From the NCBI GenBank assembly GCA_022846075.1, contig AP025582.1:2728001-2792000 (forward strand): DNA of 64,000 bases. Reading direction: 5' to 3'. The stretch comes from Oscillospiraceae bacterium. Lineage in GTDB: Bacteria; Bacillota; Clostridia; Oscillospirales; Oscillospiraceae. A program made the translations under genes and the position numbers. The notes beneath the pieces are model-generated. The model was given only the letters and a program-made list of their open reading frames with translations. It searched no databases and had not been told where the DNA came from. Numbering within the stretch: position 1 is the stretch's first letter; each line of letters starts with the position of its first letter. Shown here piece by piece: positions 49,005 to 58,140 of the stretch.

Positions 49005-49680
49005 GTCGGGACGTGCGTAAATCTGGGGGACATTTCTTTTCGCTCTCAGGAAAGGGTGACCTGGCCGGCATAGCCGGCCAGCCTCCGCTAAAAATGCGCC
49101 ACCGGCGCATTTCCTTAACGCTGCGGCCCCAGACCCCCAAAGAAAAGTCTTTTGGTGCAAACCCGTTCGCAGGTTCCCTTTTTAGTAGCAGGTCTACTTC
49201 TCGTTGTTTGGGGGAAAAGCACGGGAGCGTCTGTGCGACCCGTGGTCCCTCTTGCGCCGCTCGGCCGCTGACGTGTTCTTGACAGAAGGGGGGTCTTTAG
49301 CCTTCCCCTCGGGGGAAGGTGGCCCGGCCTGCAGGCCGGGTCGGATGAGGGGAACTGCGGACACGGGAAAGGCCCTGCGAAACGATAGGTTCCCCTCATC
49401 AGTCTCGCTTCGCTCGACAGCTTCCCCCAGGGGAAGCCTAAGACCTGCCGAACCCCGGGGCCGCTACGAAGTGCGGCCCCGGGGTTTTCTTACCTTCTTG
49501 TGAACAGTTTGGGGAGGTTTCCAAAGAGAGGGGGACCGCAGTCCCCCTCCTTTGGCCGTTGAGAGTAGGGGTCCAGGGGGAGAGAGAGTCGGAACTCTCT
49601 CCCCCTGGTGCTTTTCTGGGGGGTCTGGGGGGAGGTCTTTTCCAGAAAAGACCTCCCCCCAGGACTTCCCCCACCTTCCG
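49005..49680 (+). repeat. Composite intergenic repeat, copy B
   Basis: The 48955-49690 gap has no gene and is a chain of repeats: palindrome GCACGTCGGGACGTGC near 49002, delta (49061-49126), beta (49122-49157), alpha (49210-49271), gamma (49297-49442, bounded by CTTCCCC...GGGGGAAGG and its inverse), zeta (49448-49490, CGCTACGAAGTGCGG hairpin) and epsilon (49500-49680, two large hairpins with CCAGGGGGAGAGAGAG and GGAGGTCTTTTCC). It ends 11 bases before the stop of the convergent EFR1 gene. Apparent small open frames are shadows of the repeats. Confidence 0.8.
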
Positions 49681-49690
49681 AAAGGCGGGC

Positions 49691-50512
49691 TTACAAAAAC
49701 ACCCGATCCTCCCCCCGCCGGGCATACCCCTCCTCCAGTTCGGTCTTATGGTAGAGATACCCCGCGTCATCGTAGTACTTGGCCCCCACGGGGCACTTCT
49801 TTACGCAGGCCCCGCATTTGATGCAGATGCCCACGTACTGGGCGGGGTCCTCGGCGCTGATGGACCCCATGGGGCACACCTTCACGCACAGCCCGCACTT
49901 GTCGCAGGCCTCCGAGGTCAGAGGCTTGACCTTGAGGATGTTCACCGGCGCGCCCGCCCGGTCCCGGGGCTGGTAGTACCCCCGGTAGGGCTTGGGCGTC
50001 CCCTCCACCTCCACTTCGGGGCTGTCGGACCCCGCAGCGGCCAGCTTTTCCGCCGCCCGCTCCCCCAGCTGCCGGGCCAGGGCTAAGTCCTGGGCGTCGG
50101 GCCGCCCGGCGGCCAGAGTGGTGGAGAAGGAGTGCTCCCCCACGAAGGCCCCGGCGGCCAGGGGCCGGAAGCCGTGGTCGGCCAGGATGTCTCTGAGCTC
50201 CACCAGGGAGTCGTCAAAGTTCCGGTTGCCGTAGGTCACCACAGGCACGGCGGCGGCTCCGTGCCCCGCCAGGGTGTCTAAGTACTTCAGCAGCACGTTG
50301 GGCACCCGCCCGGCGTAGGTGGGGGTCCCAAAGACCACCGCGTCGGTGTCCCGGAACTCCGGCTGCCCCTGCCGCGCGGCGGGCAGGGTGAAATCATAGG
50401 CCTCCACCTCCAGCCCCAGCTTTCCCGCCAGGGCCTCCGTCACCGCCCGGACCACCTTTTCCGTGGTGCCCGTGGCGCTCCAGTACATGGCCCAAACCCG
50501 CTCGATCTTCAT
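49691..50512 (-). CDS. EFR1-family flavodoxin-ferredoxin fusion
   Basis: 273 residues from ATG 50512. The N-terminal ~160 residues are a flavodoxin fold (WAMYWSATGTTEKVVRAV binds FMN phosphate; VVFGTPTYAGRVPNVLLKYL and VVTYGNRNFDDSLVEL). The C-terminal ~75 residues hold two 4Fe-4S motifs (CDKCGLCVKVCP, CIKCGACVKKCP). Such proteins move electrons between cofactors in anaerobes; the partner is unknown. It diverges from trkA, and its promoter shares a -35 box with the trkA promoter. Confidence 0.9.
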   Translation of the reverse strand: MKIERVWAMYWSATGTTEKVVRAVTEALAGKLGLEVEAYDFTLPAARQGQPEFRDTDAVVFGTPTYAGRVPNVLLKYLDTLAGHGAAAVPVVTYGNRNFDDSLVELRDILADHGFRPLAAGAFVGEHSFSTTLAAGRPDAQDLALARQLGERAAEKLAAAGSDSPEVEVEGTPKPYRGYYQPRDRAGAPVNILKVKPLTSEACDKCGLCVKVCPMGSISAEDPAQYVGICIKCGACVKKCPVGAKYYDDAGYLYHKTELEEGYARRGEDRVFL

Positions 50513-50561
50513 AGGTTTTCCCCTTTCTCTTCCTGTTTTATCCTGCCGCTTTTTTTCTTTC

Positions 50562-50590
50562 AGTATATCAGTCCCCCTTCCCACTTGCAA
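50562..50590 (-). promoter_or_regulatory. Promoter of the EFR1 gene sharing its -35 box with trkA
   Basis: Minus strand TTGCAA (50590-50585), 17-base spacer, extended -10 TGATATACT (-10 box 50567-50562). TTGCAA is self-complementary, so the same six bases serve the opposite promoter. Confidence 0.7.
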
Positions 50591-50612
50591 GTGCAAGCCA
50601 ATCTGATATAAT
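50585..50612 (+). promoter_or_regulatory. Promoter of trkA sharing its -35 box with the EFR1 gene
   Basis: TTGCAA (50585-50590), 16-base spacer, extended -10 TGATATAAT (-10 box 50607-50612), 42 bases before ATG 50655. Confidence 0.75.
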
Positions 50613-50654
50613 ACCCATTAGCAGCGCCCGGAACGGGCGGAGGGATGGGAATAT

Positions 50655-52019
50655 ATGAATATCATCATCGTGGGCGACGGCAAAGTGGGCGCCGCCCTGG
50701 CCGCGCAGCTTTCCACCGAGGGGCACGACATCACCATCATCGACTCCAATCCCCAGGTGGCGGGCCACAGCGCCGAAAAGCTGGACGTCATGGCGGTCAT
50801 CGGCAACGGGGCCTCCATGACCACCCTCCAGGAGGCGGGCACCGACAAGGCAGAGCTCCTCATCGCCGCCACCAGCCGGGACGAGCTGAACCTGCTGACC
50901 TGCCTGACGGCCAAAAAGCTGGGGGCCAAGCACACCATCGCCCGGGTCCGCAATCCGGAGTACGCCGACCAGCTGGTGGCCATGCGGGACGAGCTGGGCC
51001 TGTCCATGACGGTGAACCCGGAGCTCTCCGCCGCCTACGAAGCCTATCAGCTCCTCCAGTTCCCCTCCTTCCTCAAGCGGGAGTCCTTCGCCAAGGGCCG
51101 GGTGGAGATCGTGGCCATTCCGGTGGACGAGGGGTCCAAGCTGGCGGGCATCCCACTCTTCAAGCTCTACGAGATCGCCGGAGTCCAGGTCCTTGTGTGC
51201 GCCGTGGAGCGGGGAGAGGAAGTACATATCCCCTCCGGCGGCTTTACCCTGGAGGCGGGGGACACCATCTACGTCACCGCCGGCCTGGCCGACCTGGCCA
51301 AGCTGGTGAAAAACCTGAAGCTGGTGGACCGCAAGGTGAAGAACCTGCTGATCATCGGCGGCTCCCGCATCGCCTTCTACCTGGCCCACCGGTGCCTGGA
51401 CAGCGGCGTCTCGGTGAAGATCATCGAGCGGGACCACCAGCGCTGCGTGGAGCTGGCCGAAGTCCTCCCCGGCGCCGTCATCATCGAGGGGGACGGCTCC
51501 CGCCAGGACGTGCTGGACGCCGAGGGCCTGCGGCTGGCCGACGCCGTGGTCACCCTCACCGGCATGGACGAGGAGAACCTGGTCCTCTCCATGTTCGCCA
51601 GCCACGTGGGGGTGCCCAAGGTCATCACCAAGATCAACCGCATCGAGTACGCCGACGTGTTCCGCAAGCTGGGCATCGGCTCGGTCATCAGCCCCAAGGG
51701 CCTGTGCTGCGCCAACATCGTCCGCTACGTCCGGGCCATGTCCTCCGCCAGCGGCATCGACTCCGTGCTGGCCCTCCACTCCATCGTGGACGGCCAGGTA
51801 GAGGCCCTGGAGTTCCTGGCCGGGACGGAGACCCGACACTGCGGGGAGACGCTGAAGGACATCCCCCTGAAAAAAGGCATCCTGGTCTCCTGCATCACCC
51901 ACGAGGGAAAAACCATTCTCCCTAAGGGCGACAGCCGGTTTTACCCCGGTGACACGGTCATCGTGGTCACCGCCGGGGACCACGCCATCAGCGATCTGGA
52001 CGACATCTTCTCCGACTGA
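50655..52019 (+). CDS. trkA: Trk potassium uptake regulatory subunit TrkA
   Basis: 454 residues: two NAD-binding RCK_N domains (MNIIIVGDGKVGAALAAQL; second VKNLLIIGGSRIAFYLAHR near residue 227) each followed by an RCK_C domain. This four-domain layout is TrkA. It binds nucleotides and gates the TrkH potassium channel-like subunit, encoded 39 bases downstream. It is expressed from a strong extended -10 promoter. Confidence 0.92.
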   Translation: MNIIIVGDGKVGAALAAQLSTEGHDITIIDSNPQVAGHSAEKLDVMAVIGNGASMTTLQEAGTDKAELLIAATSRDELNLLTCLTAKKLGAKHTIARVRNPEYADQLVAMRDELGLSMTVNPELSAAYEAYQLLQFPSFLKRESFAKGRVEIVAIPVDEGSKLAGIPLFKLYEIAGVQVLVCAVERGEEVHIPSGGFTLEAGDTIYVTAGLADLAKLVKNLKLVDRKVKNLLIIGGSRIAFYLAHRCLDSGVSVKIIERDHQRCVELAEVLPGAVIIEGDGSRQDVLDAEGLRLADAVVTLTGMDEENLVLSMFASHVGVPKVITKINRIEYADVFRKLGIGSVISPKGLCCANIVRYVRAMSSASGIDSVLALHSIVDGQVEALEFLAGTETRHCGETLKDIPLKKGILVSCITHEGKTILPKGDSRFYPGDTVIVVTAGDHAISDLDDIFSD

Positions 52020-52058
52020 CCCGGCGAGGGGCGCGCCCCTACCTTATGACTTGGATGT

Positions 52059-53522
52059 GTGTGTGCATTGAATCGGAAAATGATTGGAAAGTTCCTGGGG
52101 TTCCTCCTTTTGCTGGAATGTCTCTTCCTCCTGCCCCCGGCCCTGATTTCCGCCATGGACGGGGAGGTGAGGGCCCTCCGGGCCATTTTTACCACCATGG
52201 CCATCTCGGCCGTGGTGGGCGGCGCCCTCTCTCTGGGCTGCCGCAACGCCCAGCGCAGCTTTTACGCCCGGGAGGGCTTCCTCATCGTGGCCCTGGGCTG
52301 GATCGTCCTGTCCATGGTGGGGGCCCTCCCCTTCTGGCTCTCTCAGGAAATCCCCCACTACGTGGACGCCGTGTTCGAGGTCATCTCCGGCTTCACCACC
52401 ACCGGGGCCTCCATCCTCACTAACGTGGAGGCCATGAGCCGGGGCCTCCTCTTCTGGCGCTCCTTCACCCACTGGCTGGGGGGCATGGGCATTCTGGTCT
52501 TCCTACTGGCGGTGGTGCCCACGGGCAAGGGGGGCTACTCCGTCCACCTCCTCCGGGCCGAGAGCCCCGGCCCCAGCGTGGGCAAGCTGGTGCCCAAGAT
52601 CCGCCAGACCGCCGCCATCCTCTACCTCATCTACGTGGCCCTGACGGTGCTGTGCGTGGCCTTCCTCCTGGCCGGCGGCATGTCCCTCTTCGACAGCCTG
52701 TGTACCGCCTTCGGCACCGCCGGCACCGGCGGCTTCGGGGTGAAGAACGACTCCATGGCCGGTTACAGCCCCTATCTTCAAAGCGTCTGCACCGTGTTCA
52801 TGGCCCTCTTCGGGGTCAATTTCAGCATCTACTTTCTCGTCCTCCTGGGCAAGTTCAAGCAGGTCCTCCACTCTGAGGAGCTGGGGGTCTACCTGGCCAT
52901 CCTCCTGGGCTCCATGGCCGTCATCACCGTGAACATCCTCCCCCTCTATTCCGGCGGCATCGGCGCCGCCTTCCACGACGCGGCCTTTACCGTCTCCAGC
53001 ATCATGACCACCACAGGCTTCGCCACGGCGGACTTCAACCTCTGGCCCCAGCTCTCCCGCAGCATCCTGGTGGTGCTGATGGTGGTGGGGGCCTGCGCCG
53101 GGTCCACCGGCGGCGGCATCAAGTGCGCCCGGCTGGTGCTCCTCTACAAGTCCCTGGTGGCCCGCATCCGCCAGACCTTGCGCCCACGCAGCGTCAACCT
53201 GGTCCGGGCCGAGGGCCACACGGTGCCCGACGAGGTCTTGCAGGGCGTGAGCACTTACATGTCCGCCTACTCCGCCATCGCCGTGGTCTCCTTCCTCATC
53301 CTGTCCCTGGACAACTTCTCCCTGGAGACCAACCTCACCGCCGTGCTGGCCTGCCTGAACAACATCGGCCCGGGCCTCGACATGGTGGGCCCCACCAGCA
53401 ACTATTCCCTGTTCTCAGACCTGTCGAAAATCGTCCTCATGCTGAACATGCTCCTGGGACGCCTGGAGATCTTCCCCATCCTGATCATGCTCTCCCCCCG
53501 GACCTGGCGGAAGGCCAACTGA
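52059..53522 (+). CDS. trkH: Trk potassium uptake membrane subunit TrkH
   Basis: ~487 residues, ~10-12 membrane segments with four pore repeats (ISGFTTTGASILTNVE, FGTAGTGGFGVKNDSMAG, VSSIMTTTGFATADFN and LACLNNIGPGLDMVG), the selectivity loops of the TrkH/KtrB family. The start is uncertain: GTG 52059, TTG 52068 or ATG 52080, none with a good ribosome site. Co-transcribed with trkA, it takes up potassium. Confidence 0.9.
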   Translation: MCALNRKMIGKFLGFLLLLECLFLLPPALISAMDGEVRALRAIFTTMAISAVVGGALSLGCRNAQRSFYAREGFLIVALGWIVLSMVGALPFWLSQEIPHYVDAVFEVISGFTTTGASILTNVEAMSRGLLFWRSFTHWLGGMGILVFLLAVVPTGKGGYSVHLLRAESPGPSVGKLVPKIRQTAAILYLIYVALTVLCVAFLLAGGMSLFDSLCTAFGTAGTGGFGVKNDSMAGYSPYLQSVCTVFMALFGVNFSIYFLVLLGKFKQVLHSEELGVYLAILLGSMAVITVNILPLYSGGIGAAFHDAAFTVSSIMTTTGFATADFNLWPQLSRSILVVLMVVGACAGSTGGGIKCARLVLLYKSLVARIRQTLRPRSVNLVRAEGHTVPDEVLQGVSTYMSAYSAIAVVSFLILSLDNFSLETNLTAVLACLNNIGPGLDMVGPTSNYSLFSDLSKIVLMLNMLLGRLEIFPILIMLSPRTWRKAN

Positions 53523-53561
53523 AGCCCCTTCCCACCCACCACTGCGGAAAAGGAGGTCCCC

Positions 53562-54470
53562 ATGCAGCTCCAGCAGCTTCAGTACTTCAAAGAGGTAGCC
53601 GACCACGGCAGCTTCAACAAGGCCGCCGACGCCCTCATGATGACCCAGCCCAATCTGAGCCGCGCCATCCAAAAGCTGGAGAGCGAACTGGGCCTGACCT
53701 TCTTCCTGCGGGACAACAAGGGGGTCCAGCTCACCGAGGAGGGAAAGATCCTCTACCAGTACGTCTGCGGCATCCTGGACCGCATGGAGATCATCCGCAG
53801 CATGTCCCAGAAGGAGGCCCCCCGGGTGCTGACGGTGTCCGCCTTCCCCACCCTCACCTCCTCCGGCCTCCTCCAGCAGCTCTATGAGCGCTACCGGAAA
53901 AACAGCATCCACTTCACCCTTCGGGAGGCCCGCATCTCCGAGATCATCGACGACGTCCACCAGCTGCGCTCGGAGCTGGGCATCATCCACGTCAACCAGG
54001 TCCAGCGCAGCCAGGTGCGCAACCTGCTGGAATACCGCCAGCTGGAGTTCCACCCCATCTGCAACGACACCTGGTACGCCTACCTGGGCCCCCACAGCCC
54101 CTTCTACCACCTGCCCCAGGTCCCCATCCGGGACCTGCTGGAATACCCCGTCCTCCGGGCCCCCGACGACTACTTCTCCCTGGTCACCTCCCATATGGTC
54201 ATCGACGGCGTCAGCCTTTTGAACGGCACCAAGCGGGTCCTCTTCCTCAATAACGAGGGGGCCATCATCAACCTCCTGCGCACCACCGACGCCTTTACCT
54301 TCGGCATGAGCTGGAACCGGGACTTCTACGCCGAGCTGGGCATCGCCTGCAAGCCCATCGTCAACTGCGACGTGGAGATCTCTTTGGGCTGGATCAAACG
54401 GAAGAAGGAGCGGCTGTCCGGCGAGGCCGAGCGCTTCGTCTCCCTGCTGGAAAAAAATTATACCCCCTGA
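53562..54470 (+). CDS. LysR-family transcriptional regulator
   Basis: 302 residues, GGAGG ribosome site. Winged helix at residues 1-60 (LQQLQYFKEVADHGSFNKAA, QPNLSRAIQKLESELGL, FFLRDNKGVQLTEEG), then the periplasmic-binding-protein-like effector domain. It lies after trkH and before a transporter/M20 hydrolase/B3-B4 unit on the same strand, separated by a terminator and a separate promoter; it may regulate that unit. Its signal is unknown. Confidence 0.85.
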   Translation: MQLQQLQYFKEVADHGSFNKAADALMMTQPNLSRAIQKLESELGLTFFLRDNKGVQLTEEGKILYQYVCGILDRMEIIRSMSQKEAPRVLTVSAFPTLTSSGLLQQLYERYRKNSIHFTLREARISEIIDDVHQLRSELGIIHVNQVQRSQVRNLLEYRQLEFHPICNDTWYAYLGPHSPFYHLPQVPIRDLLEYPVLRAPDDYFSLVTSHMVIDGVSLLNGTKRVLFLNNEGAIINLLRTTDAFTFGMSWNRDFYAELGIACKPIVNCDVEISLGWIKRKKERLSGEAERFVSLLEKNYTP

Positions 54471-54483
54471 ATCCGTACCTCCC

Positions 54484-54521
54484 AAAGCGGGGAGCCGTCT
54501 GATCGACGGCTCCCCGCTTTT
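54484..54521 (+). terminator. Terminator after the LysR gene
   Basis: Sixteen-base arms AAAGCGGGGAGCCGTC and complement with T-run. The rest of the 54471-54772 gap is AT-rich leader with the promoter below. Confidence 0.9.
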
Positions 54522-54608
54522 GCGTCCCGTTCTAAAAAGCATTGCTGGGCAATACTTTTTCTTTATTTCCCATATCGCAGGCATAACTGAGCTATATTTT
54601 ATTAAGAT

Positions 54609-54637
54609 TATACAACACAAGATCTAAACTTTATAAT
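54609..54637 (+). promoter_or_regulatory. SigA-type promoter of the transporter/M20 operon
   Basis: TATACA (54609-54614), 17-base spacer, perfect TATAAT (54632-54637). A 130-base leader follows. Confidence 0.65.
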
Positions 54638-54772
54638 TTATTTATGGAAAACACCCAACATCCGGCCGTTTGGAAAGGAGGTTTGGACACAGCGCCGCCG
54701 GATTGCCGCCCCTGTTGTTTGTGTCAGTTGTCAACGCGGACGTATCAGCCAAGTTGGAAAAGGAGGTTCCCT

Positions 54773-55939
54773 ATGCTGCCGATTTTTGCGCTCGCCGTCC
54801 TGTTAGCCATCTACGCCCTGGGTGAGATCGTCGCCCAGAAAACCAAAGCCGTGCTGTCCATGACCCTGGTCATCGCCCTGGTGCTCCTGGTCGGGTTCTG
54901 GTGCGGCCTGCCCCCCACCATCTTTGACGACGCCGCCATCCCCGGGGCCGGGATGCTCCTGGTGGGCATCCTCATCACCTCCCTGGGCACCCGCATCGAC
55001 TTCGCCGAGCTCCGCCGCCAGTGGAAGACCGTCATCATCGGCGTGGTGGGCGTCTCCATCGCCGTGGCGGGCATCATCCTGGTGGGCCAGTTCGTCATCG
55101 GCCGGGATATGGCCATGGCCGGGGCCCCCATCTTCGCCGGGGCCAACACCGCCTCCCTGGTGATGATCGACGCCCTGGGCAAAAAGGGCCTGAGTGAGCT
55201 GAGCACCTTCTGCATCCTCATGCTGGTCACCCAGAACTTCGTAGGCATCCCCGTGGCCTCCCAGCTCCTGCGGAAAGAGGCCAAGGATATGCTGGCCCGC
55301 CCCGACCAGCTCCGGCTCTACATGCACACCCAGGCCGACGCTGAGGAGGCCAAGCGCCGCAAGCCCCTCCAGCTCCCCGAGGTGTTCGCCAAGCCCTCGG
55401 TGTACCTGTGCAAGCTGGCCCTTGTGGCCACCGTGGCCAACGTGCTGGCAAGCCTCACCCAGGGCAAGATCCACTACTTCGTCTTCGCTCTGCTGCTGGG
55501 CATCCTCTTCTACGAGCTGGGCTTCCTGGAGGAGGACTCCCTCACCAAGAGCCACGCCAGTACCTTCATCCTCTTCATCACCACCGTGGTCATCTTCACC
55601 AACCTGGCCAACACCACCCCCCAGCAGGTGCTCAGCATGCTCCCCGCCCTTCTGCTGTGCCTGGGCATCGGCGTGGTGTTCGCCGTCGCCGCCGGCTTCG
55701 TGCTGGCTAAGGTCCTCAAGGTGGGCACCGGCCTGTCCATCTCCATCATCCTCACCTGCACCTTCGGCTTCCCCACCACCCTCTTCATGCCCCAGGAGGT
55801 GGCCCAGGCCATCGGCCGCACCAACGAGGAGAAAGCTGCCCTGCGCAACTACTTAGAGCCCAAGATGATCACCGGCGGCTTCGTCACCGTCACCATTTTC
55901 TCCGTCATTCTGGCCGGCATCGTGGCCGGGATGCTGTGA
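54773..55939 (+). CDS. Integral membrane transporter-like protein (GltS/DUF819-like)
   Basis: 388 residues from ATG 54773 (AAAAGGAGG upstream). About ten membrane helices, GMLLVGILITSLGTRIDFAE then IFAGANTASLVMIDALGKKG, and a second half with FALLLGILFYELGFLEED and SIILTCTFGFPTTLFMP. The layout resembles the sodium/glutamate-type and DUF819-like transporters (two inverted halves), but I cannot name the family surely. It precedes an M20 amino-acylase by 21 bases, suggesting uptake or release of an acyl-amino acid or its products. Confidence 0.7.
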   Translation: MLPIFALAVLLAIYALGEIVAQKTKAVLSMTLVIALVLLVGFWCGLPPTIFDDAAIPGAGMLLVGILITSLGTRIDFAELRRQWKTVIIGVVGVSIAVAGIILVGQFVIGRDMAMAGAPIFAGANTASLVMIDALGKKGLSELSTFCILMLVTQNFVGIPVASQLLRKEAKDMLARPDQLRLYMHTQADAEEAKRRKPLQLPEVFAKPSVYLCKLALVATVANVLASLTQGKIHYFVFALLLGILFYELGFLEEDSLTKSHASTFILFITTVVIFTNLANTTPQQVLSMLPALLLCLGIGVVFAVAAGFVLAKVLKVGTGLSISIILTCTFGFPTTLFMPQEVAQAIGRTNEEKAALRNYLEPKMITGGFVTVTIFSVILAGIVAGML

Positions 55940-55960
55940 CACCGGGAAAGGAGCTTTTTC

Positions 55961-57130
55961 ATGGTTCTGGAATTGGCCCATAAATATCACCCCTACATGG
56001 TGGACCTGCGCCGCCACTTCCATATGCACCCCGAGCTGAGCTTCCACGAGGTGGAGACCTCCAAACGGGTCCAGGCCGAGCTCACCAAGCTGGGCATCCC
56101 CTTCCAGGTGGTGCCGGGGAGCAACTGCGTGGTGGGCACCATCGAGGGCGGTAAGCCCGGAAAGACCCTGGCCCTCCGGGCGGACATGGACGCTTTGTCC
56201 ATCCAGGAGCTGTCCGACCCCCCCTATAAATCCACCGTCCCCGGCGCCATGCACGCCTGCGGTCACGACGGCCACACCGCCGCCCTCCTGGGGGCGGCCC
56301 ACATCCTCATGGACTGCCGGGACCAGCTCCAGGGCACCGTCAAGCTCTTCTTCGAGTCCGGGGAGGAACTGGGCGGCTCCATGGACACCCTGGAAAAAGA
56401 GGGATTTTTGAAGGGCCTGGACAACTGCTTCGGCATCCACATCTGGGCCGACGTGCCCGTGGGCAAGATCTCCTGTGAGCCGGGGGCCCGGATGGCGGGC
56501 ACCGACCTCTTCACCCTGAAAATCACCGGCAAGGGGGCCCACGCCTCCACCCCCAACCAGGGGGTGGACGCCATCGTGGCCGCCGCCTCGGTCATCATGA
56601 ACCTCCAGACCATCGTCAGCCGGGAGCTCTTCCCCCAGGACGTGGGGGTCATCACCATCGGCAAGCTGACGGCGGGCCAGCGGTTCAACTCCATCGCGGA
56701 CGAGGCCATTTTGGAGGGCAACCTGCGCTCCTTCGACCCCGTCATCCGGGACAATTACTGCAATATGATCAACCGTGTGGCGGAAAATACCGCCGCCGCT
56801 TTCCGAGCCAAGAGCGATATGATATACTATCTCAAGGGCACCCCGCCCCTCATCAACACCAAGGAGGGGGCCGACTTCGGCAAGTCCGTCGCCGTCAAGC
56901 TCCTGGGGGAGGACTGCGTGGCCGACCTGCCCCCCCTCATGGCCGGGGAGGACTTCGCCACCTTCATGGAGAAGGTGGGCGGCACCTTCATGTTCGTGGG
57001 CGGCGGCTTCCCCGACCGGGAGAACGCCCCCCACCACAACGGAAACTTCGACATCCACGAGGACTCCCTCTGGATCACCGCCGCCATCCACGCCCAGTAC
57101 GCCATCGACTACTTGAGACAGGACCCCTGA
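55961..57130 (+). CDS. M20-family metallo-aminoacylase/amidohydrolase
   Basis: 389 residues. Metal ligands: LRADMDALSIQE (Asp and catalytic neighbour), HACGHDGHTAALL (His ligands), ESGEELGGS (Glu pair) and a C-terminal GEDFATFMEKVGG. It corresponds to the amidohydrolases of the HipO/AmhX/IAA-amino acid hydrolase type, which cut N-acyl amino acids to acid plus amino acid. It is co-transcribed with the upstream transporter and the B3/B4 protein. Confidence 0.88.
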   Translation: MVLELAHKYHPYMVDLRRHFHMHPELSFHEVETSKRVQAELTKLGIPFQVVPGSNCVVGTIEGGKPGKTLALRADMDALSIQELSDPPYKSTVPGAMHACGHDGHTAALLGAAHILMDCRDQLQGTVKLFFESGEELGGSMDTLEKEGFLKGLDNCFGIHIWADVPVGKISCEPGARMAGTDLFTLKITGKGAHASTPNQGVDAIVAAASVIMNLQTIVSRELFPQDVGVITIGKLTAGQRFNSIADEAILEGNLRSFDPVIRDNYCNMINRVAENTAAAFRAKSDMIYYLKGTPPLINTKEGADFGKSVAVKLLGEDCVADLPPLMAGEDFATFMEKVGGTFMFVGGGFPDRENAPHHNGNFDIHEDSLWITAAIHAQYAIDYLRQDP

Positions 57131-57174
57131 CGGGCAAGCCCGTCCCGGCCCGGAAAAGATAGGAAGTGCGCCCC

Positions 57175-57834
57175 ATGCTGAACATCCGAAAAGACCCCGC
57201 CCTCACCCAGCGCGGCATCCCCTTCGGCCTGGTGGAGGTCCGCTACCCCGACCCCGCCGCCTGGCGGGCGGAGGACTTCTACGCCCTGGCCGAAACCGAG
57301 CTAGCCGGATTGAAGGAACGCTTCGCCCAATACGACCGCAAGGCGGTCTTTTCGGAGCACCCCTACTCCCGCTTCTTCAAGAAGTTCAAAAAGACCTACC
57401 CCGTCATGCTCCAGCTGGAATCCTTTCTCCTCAAGGGCCGCCCCTTTCCCAGCTCCAGCCCCGCGGCGGAGGTGCCCTTCCTGGCCGAGCTTATGACTCT
57501 GGTTCTCTCCGGGGCCCACGACGTCCAGGAAGTCCAGGGAGAAATCCGGCTCTATTCCGCCCTGGAAAAGGAGCCCTTTCCCGGCATGCGGGGGGAGGAA
57601 GCCCACACCTACCCCGGCGACGTCTGCGGCCGGGACGAGGGGGGCGTCATTTTCAGCATGATTGCCGGGGCGGACGAGCGCACCTGCGTCAAGCCCGGCA
57701 GCCGCCATGTGTTCTACCCCGTGTTCGGCGTCCCGGACCAGTCCGCGGAGGCCTTGCGGGAGCCCATGGAGCAAATCGCCCGCTACGCCCGGGTGCTCTC
57801 CCCCGGGGCGGAAGTGGAATACATGGTTCTATGA
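57175..57834 (+). CDS. B3/B4 (PheT-like) tRNA-binding domain protein
   Basis: 219 residues; ATG 57175 is favoured over GTG 57166, which abuts the AGGAA site. The second half (VLSGAHDVQEVQGEIRLYSA, GEEAHTYPGDVCGRDEGGVI, FSMIAGADERTCVKPGSRHV) resembles the B3/B4 editing domain of the phenylalanyl-tRNA synthetase beta subunit. Stand-alone relatives are widespread, perhaps with roles in trans-editing or amino-acid chemistry; function is not established. It ends the operon of the transporter and M20 hydrolase. Confidence 0.75.
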   Translation: MLNIRKDPALTQRGIPFGLVEVRYPDPAAWRAEDFYALAETELAGLKERFAQYDRKAVFSEHPYSRFFKKFKKTYPVMLQLESFLLKGRPFPSSSPAAEVPFLAELMTLVLSGAHDVQEVQGEIRLYSALEKEPFPGMRGEEAHTYPGDVCGRDEGGVIFSMIAGADERTCVKPGSRHVFYPVFGVPDQSAEALREPMEQIARYARVLSPGAEVEYMVL

Positions 57835-57840
57835 GCGGAA

Positions 57841-57870
57841 AAGAGCCGCCCCCGGTTGGGGGCGGCTCTT
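57841..57870. terminator. Bidirectional terminator between B3/B4 and XRE genes
   Basis: AAGAGCCGCCCCC and its complement around GGTT, T-rich flanks. Confidence 0.85.
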
Positions 57871-57871
57871 C

Positions 57872-58126
57872 TTATTCGTCGTTCGATAAAATTTCGTCCG
57901 TGGTGACGCCCAAAACCTGGGCCAGCCCTTTTAACTCCACGTCCGTCACAAACCGCTTTCCGCACTCGATTTGCTGGATCGCGTTTTTTCCCAGGTCCAC
58001 GTCAATGAGCTGGAGCCTGTCGGCCAGCATCCGCTGTGACACCTTTCCGGGCAGTTGAAGCCGCAGCTTTGCTATCTTGGGGCCGGAAATATTCATTTTT
58101 CCATCTTCGGCTTTATTTTTAAACAC
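57872..58126 (-). CDS. XRE-family helix-turn-helix regulator
   Basis: 84 residues from GTG 58126 (GAGGGT upstream; ATG 58096 is a possible later start). The helix-turn-helix is PKIAKLRLQLPGKVSQRMLA, then AIQQIECGKRFVTDVELKGL and VLGVTTDEIL. The region between differs from the typical XRE turn, with an insertion that looks like QLIDVDLGKN. It diverges from a small gene at 58235 and a dyad lies between, so it may repress both. Confidence 0.75.
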   Translation of the reverse strand: MFKNKAEDGKMNISGPKIAKLRLQLPGKVSQRMLADRLQLIDVDLGKNAIQQIECGKRFVTDVELKGLAQVLGVTTDEILSNDE

Positions 58127-58140
58127 GCTTCTACCCTCAT

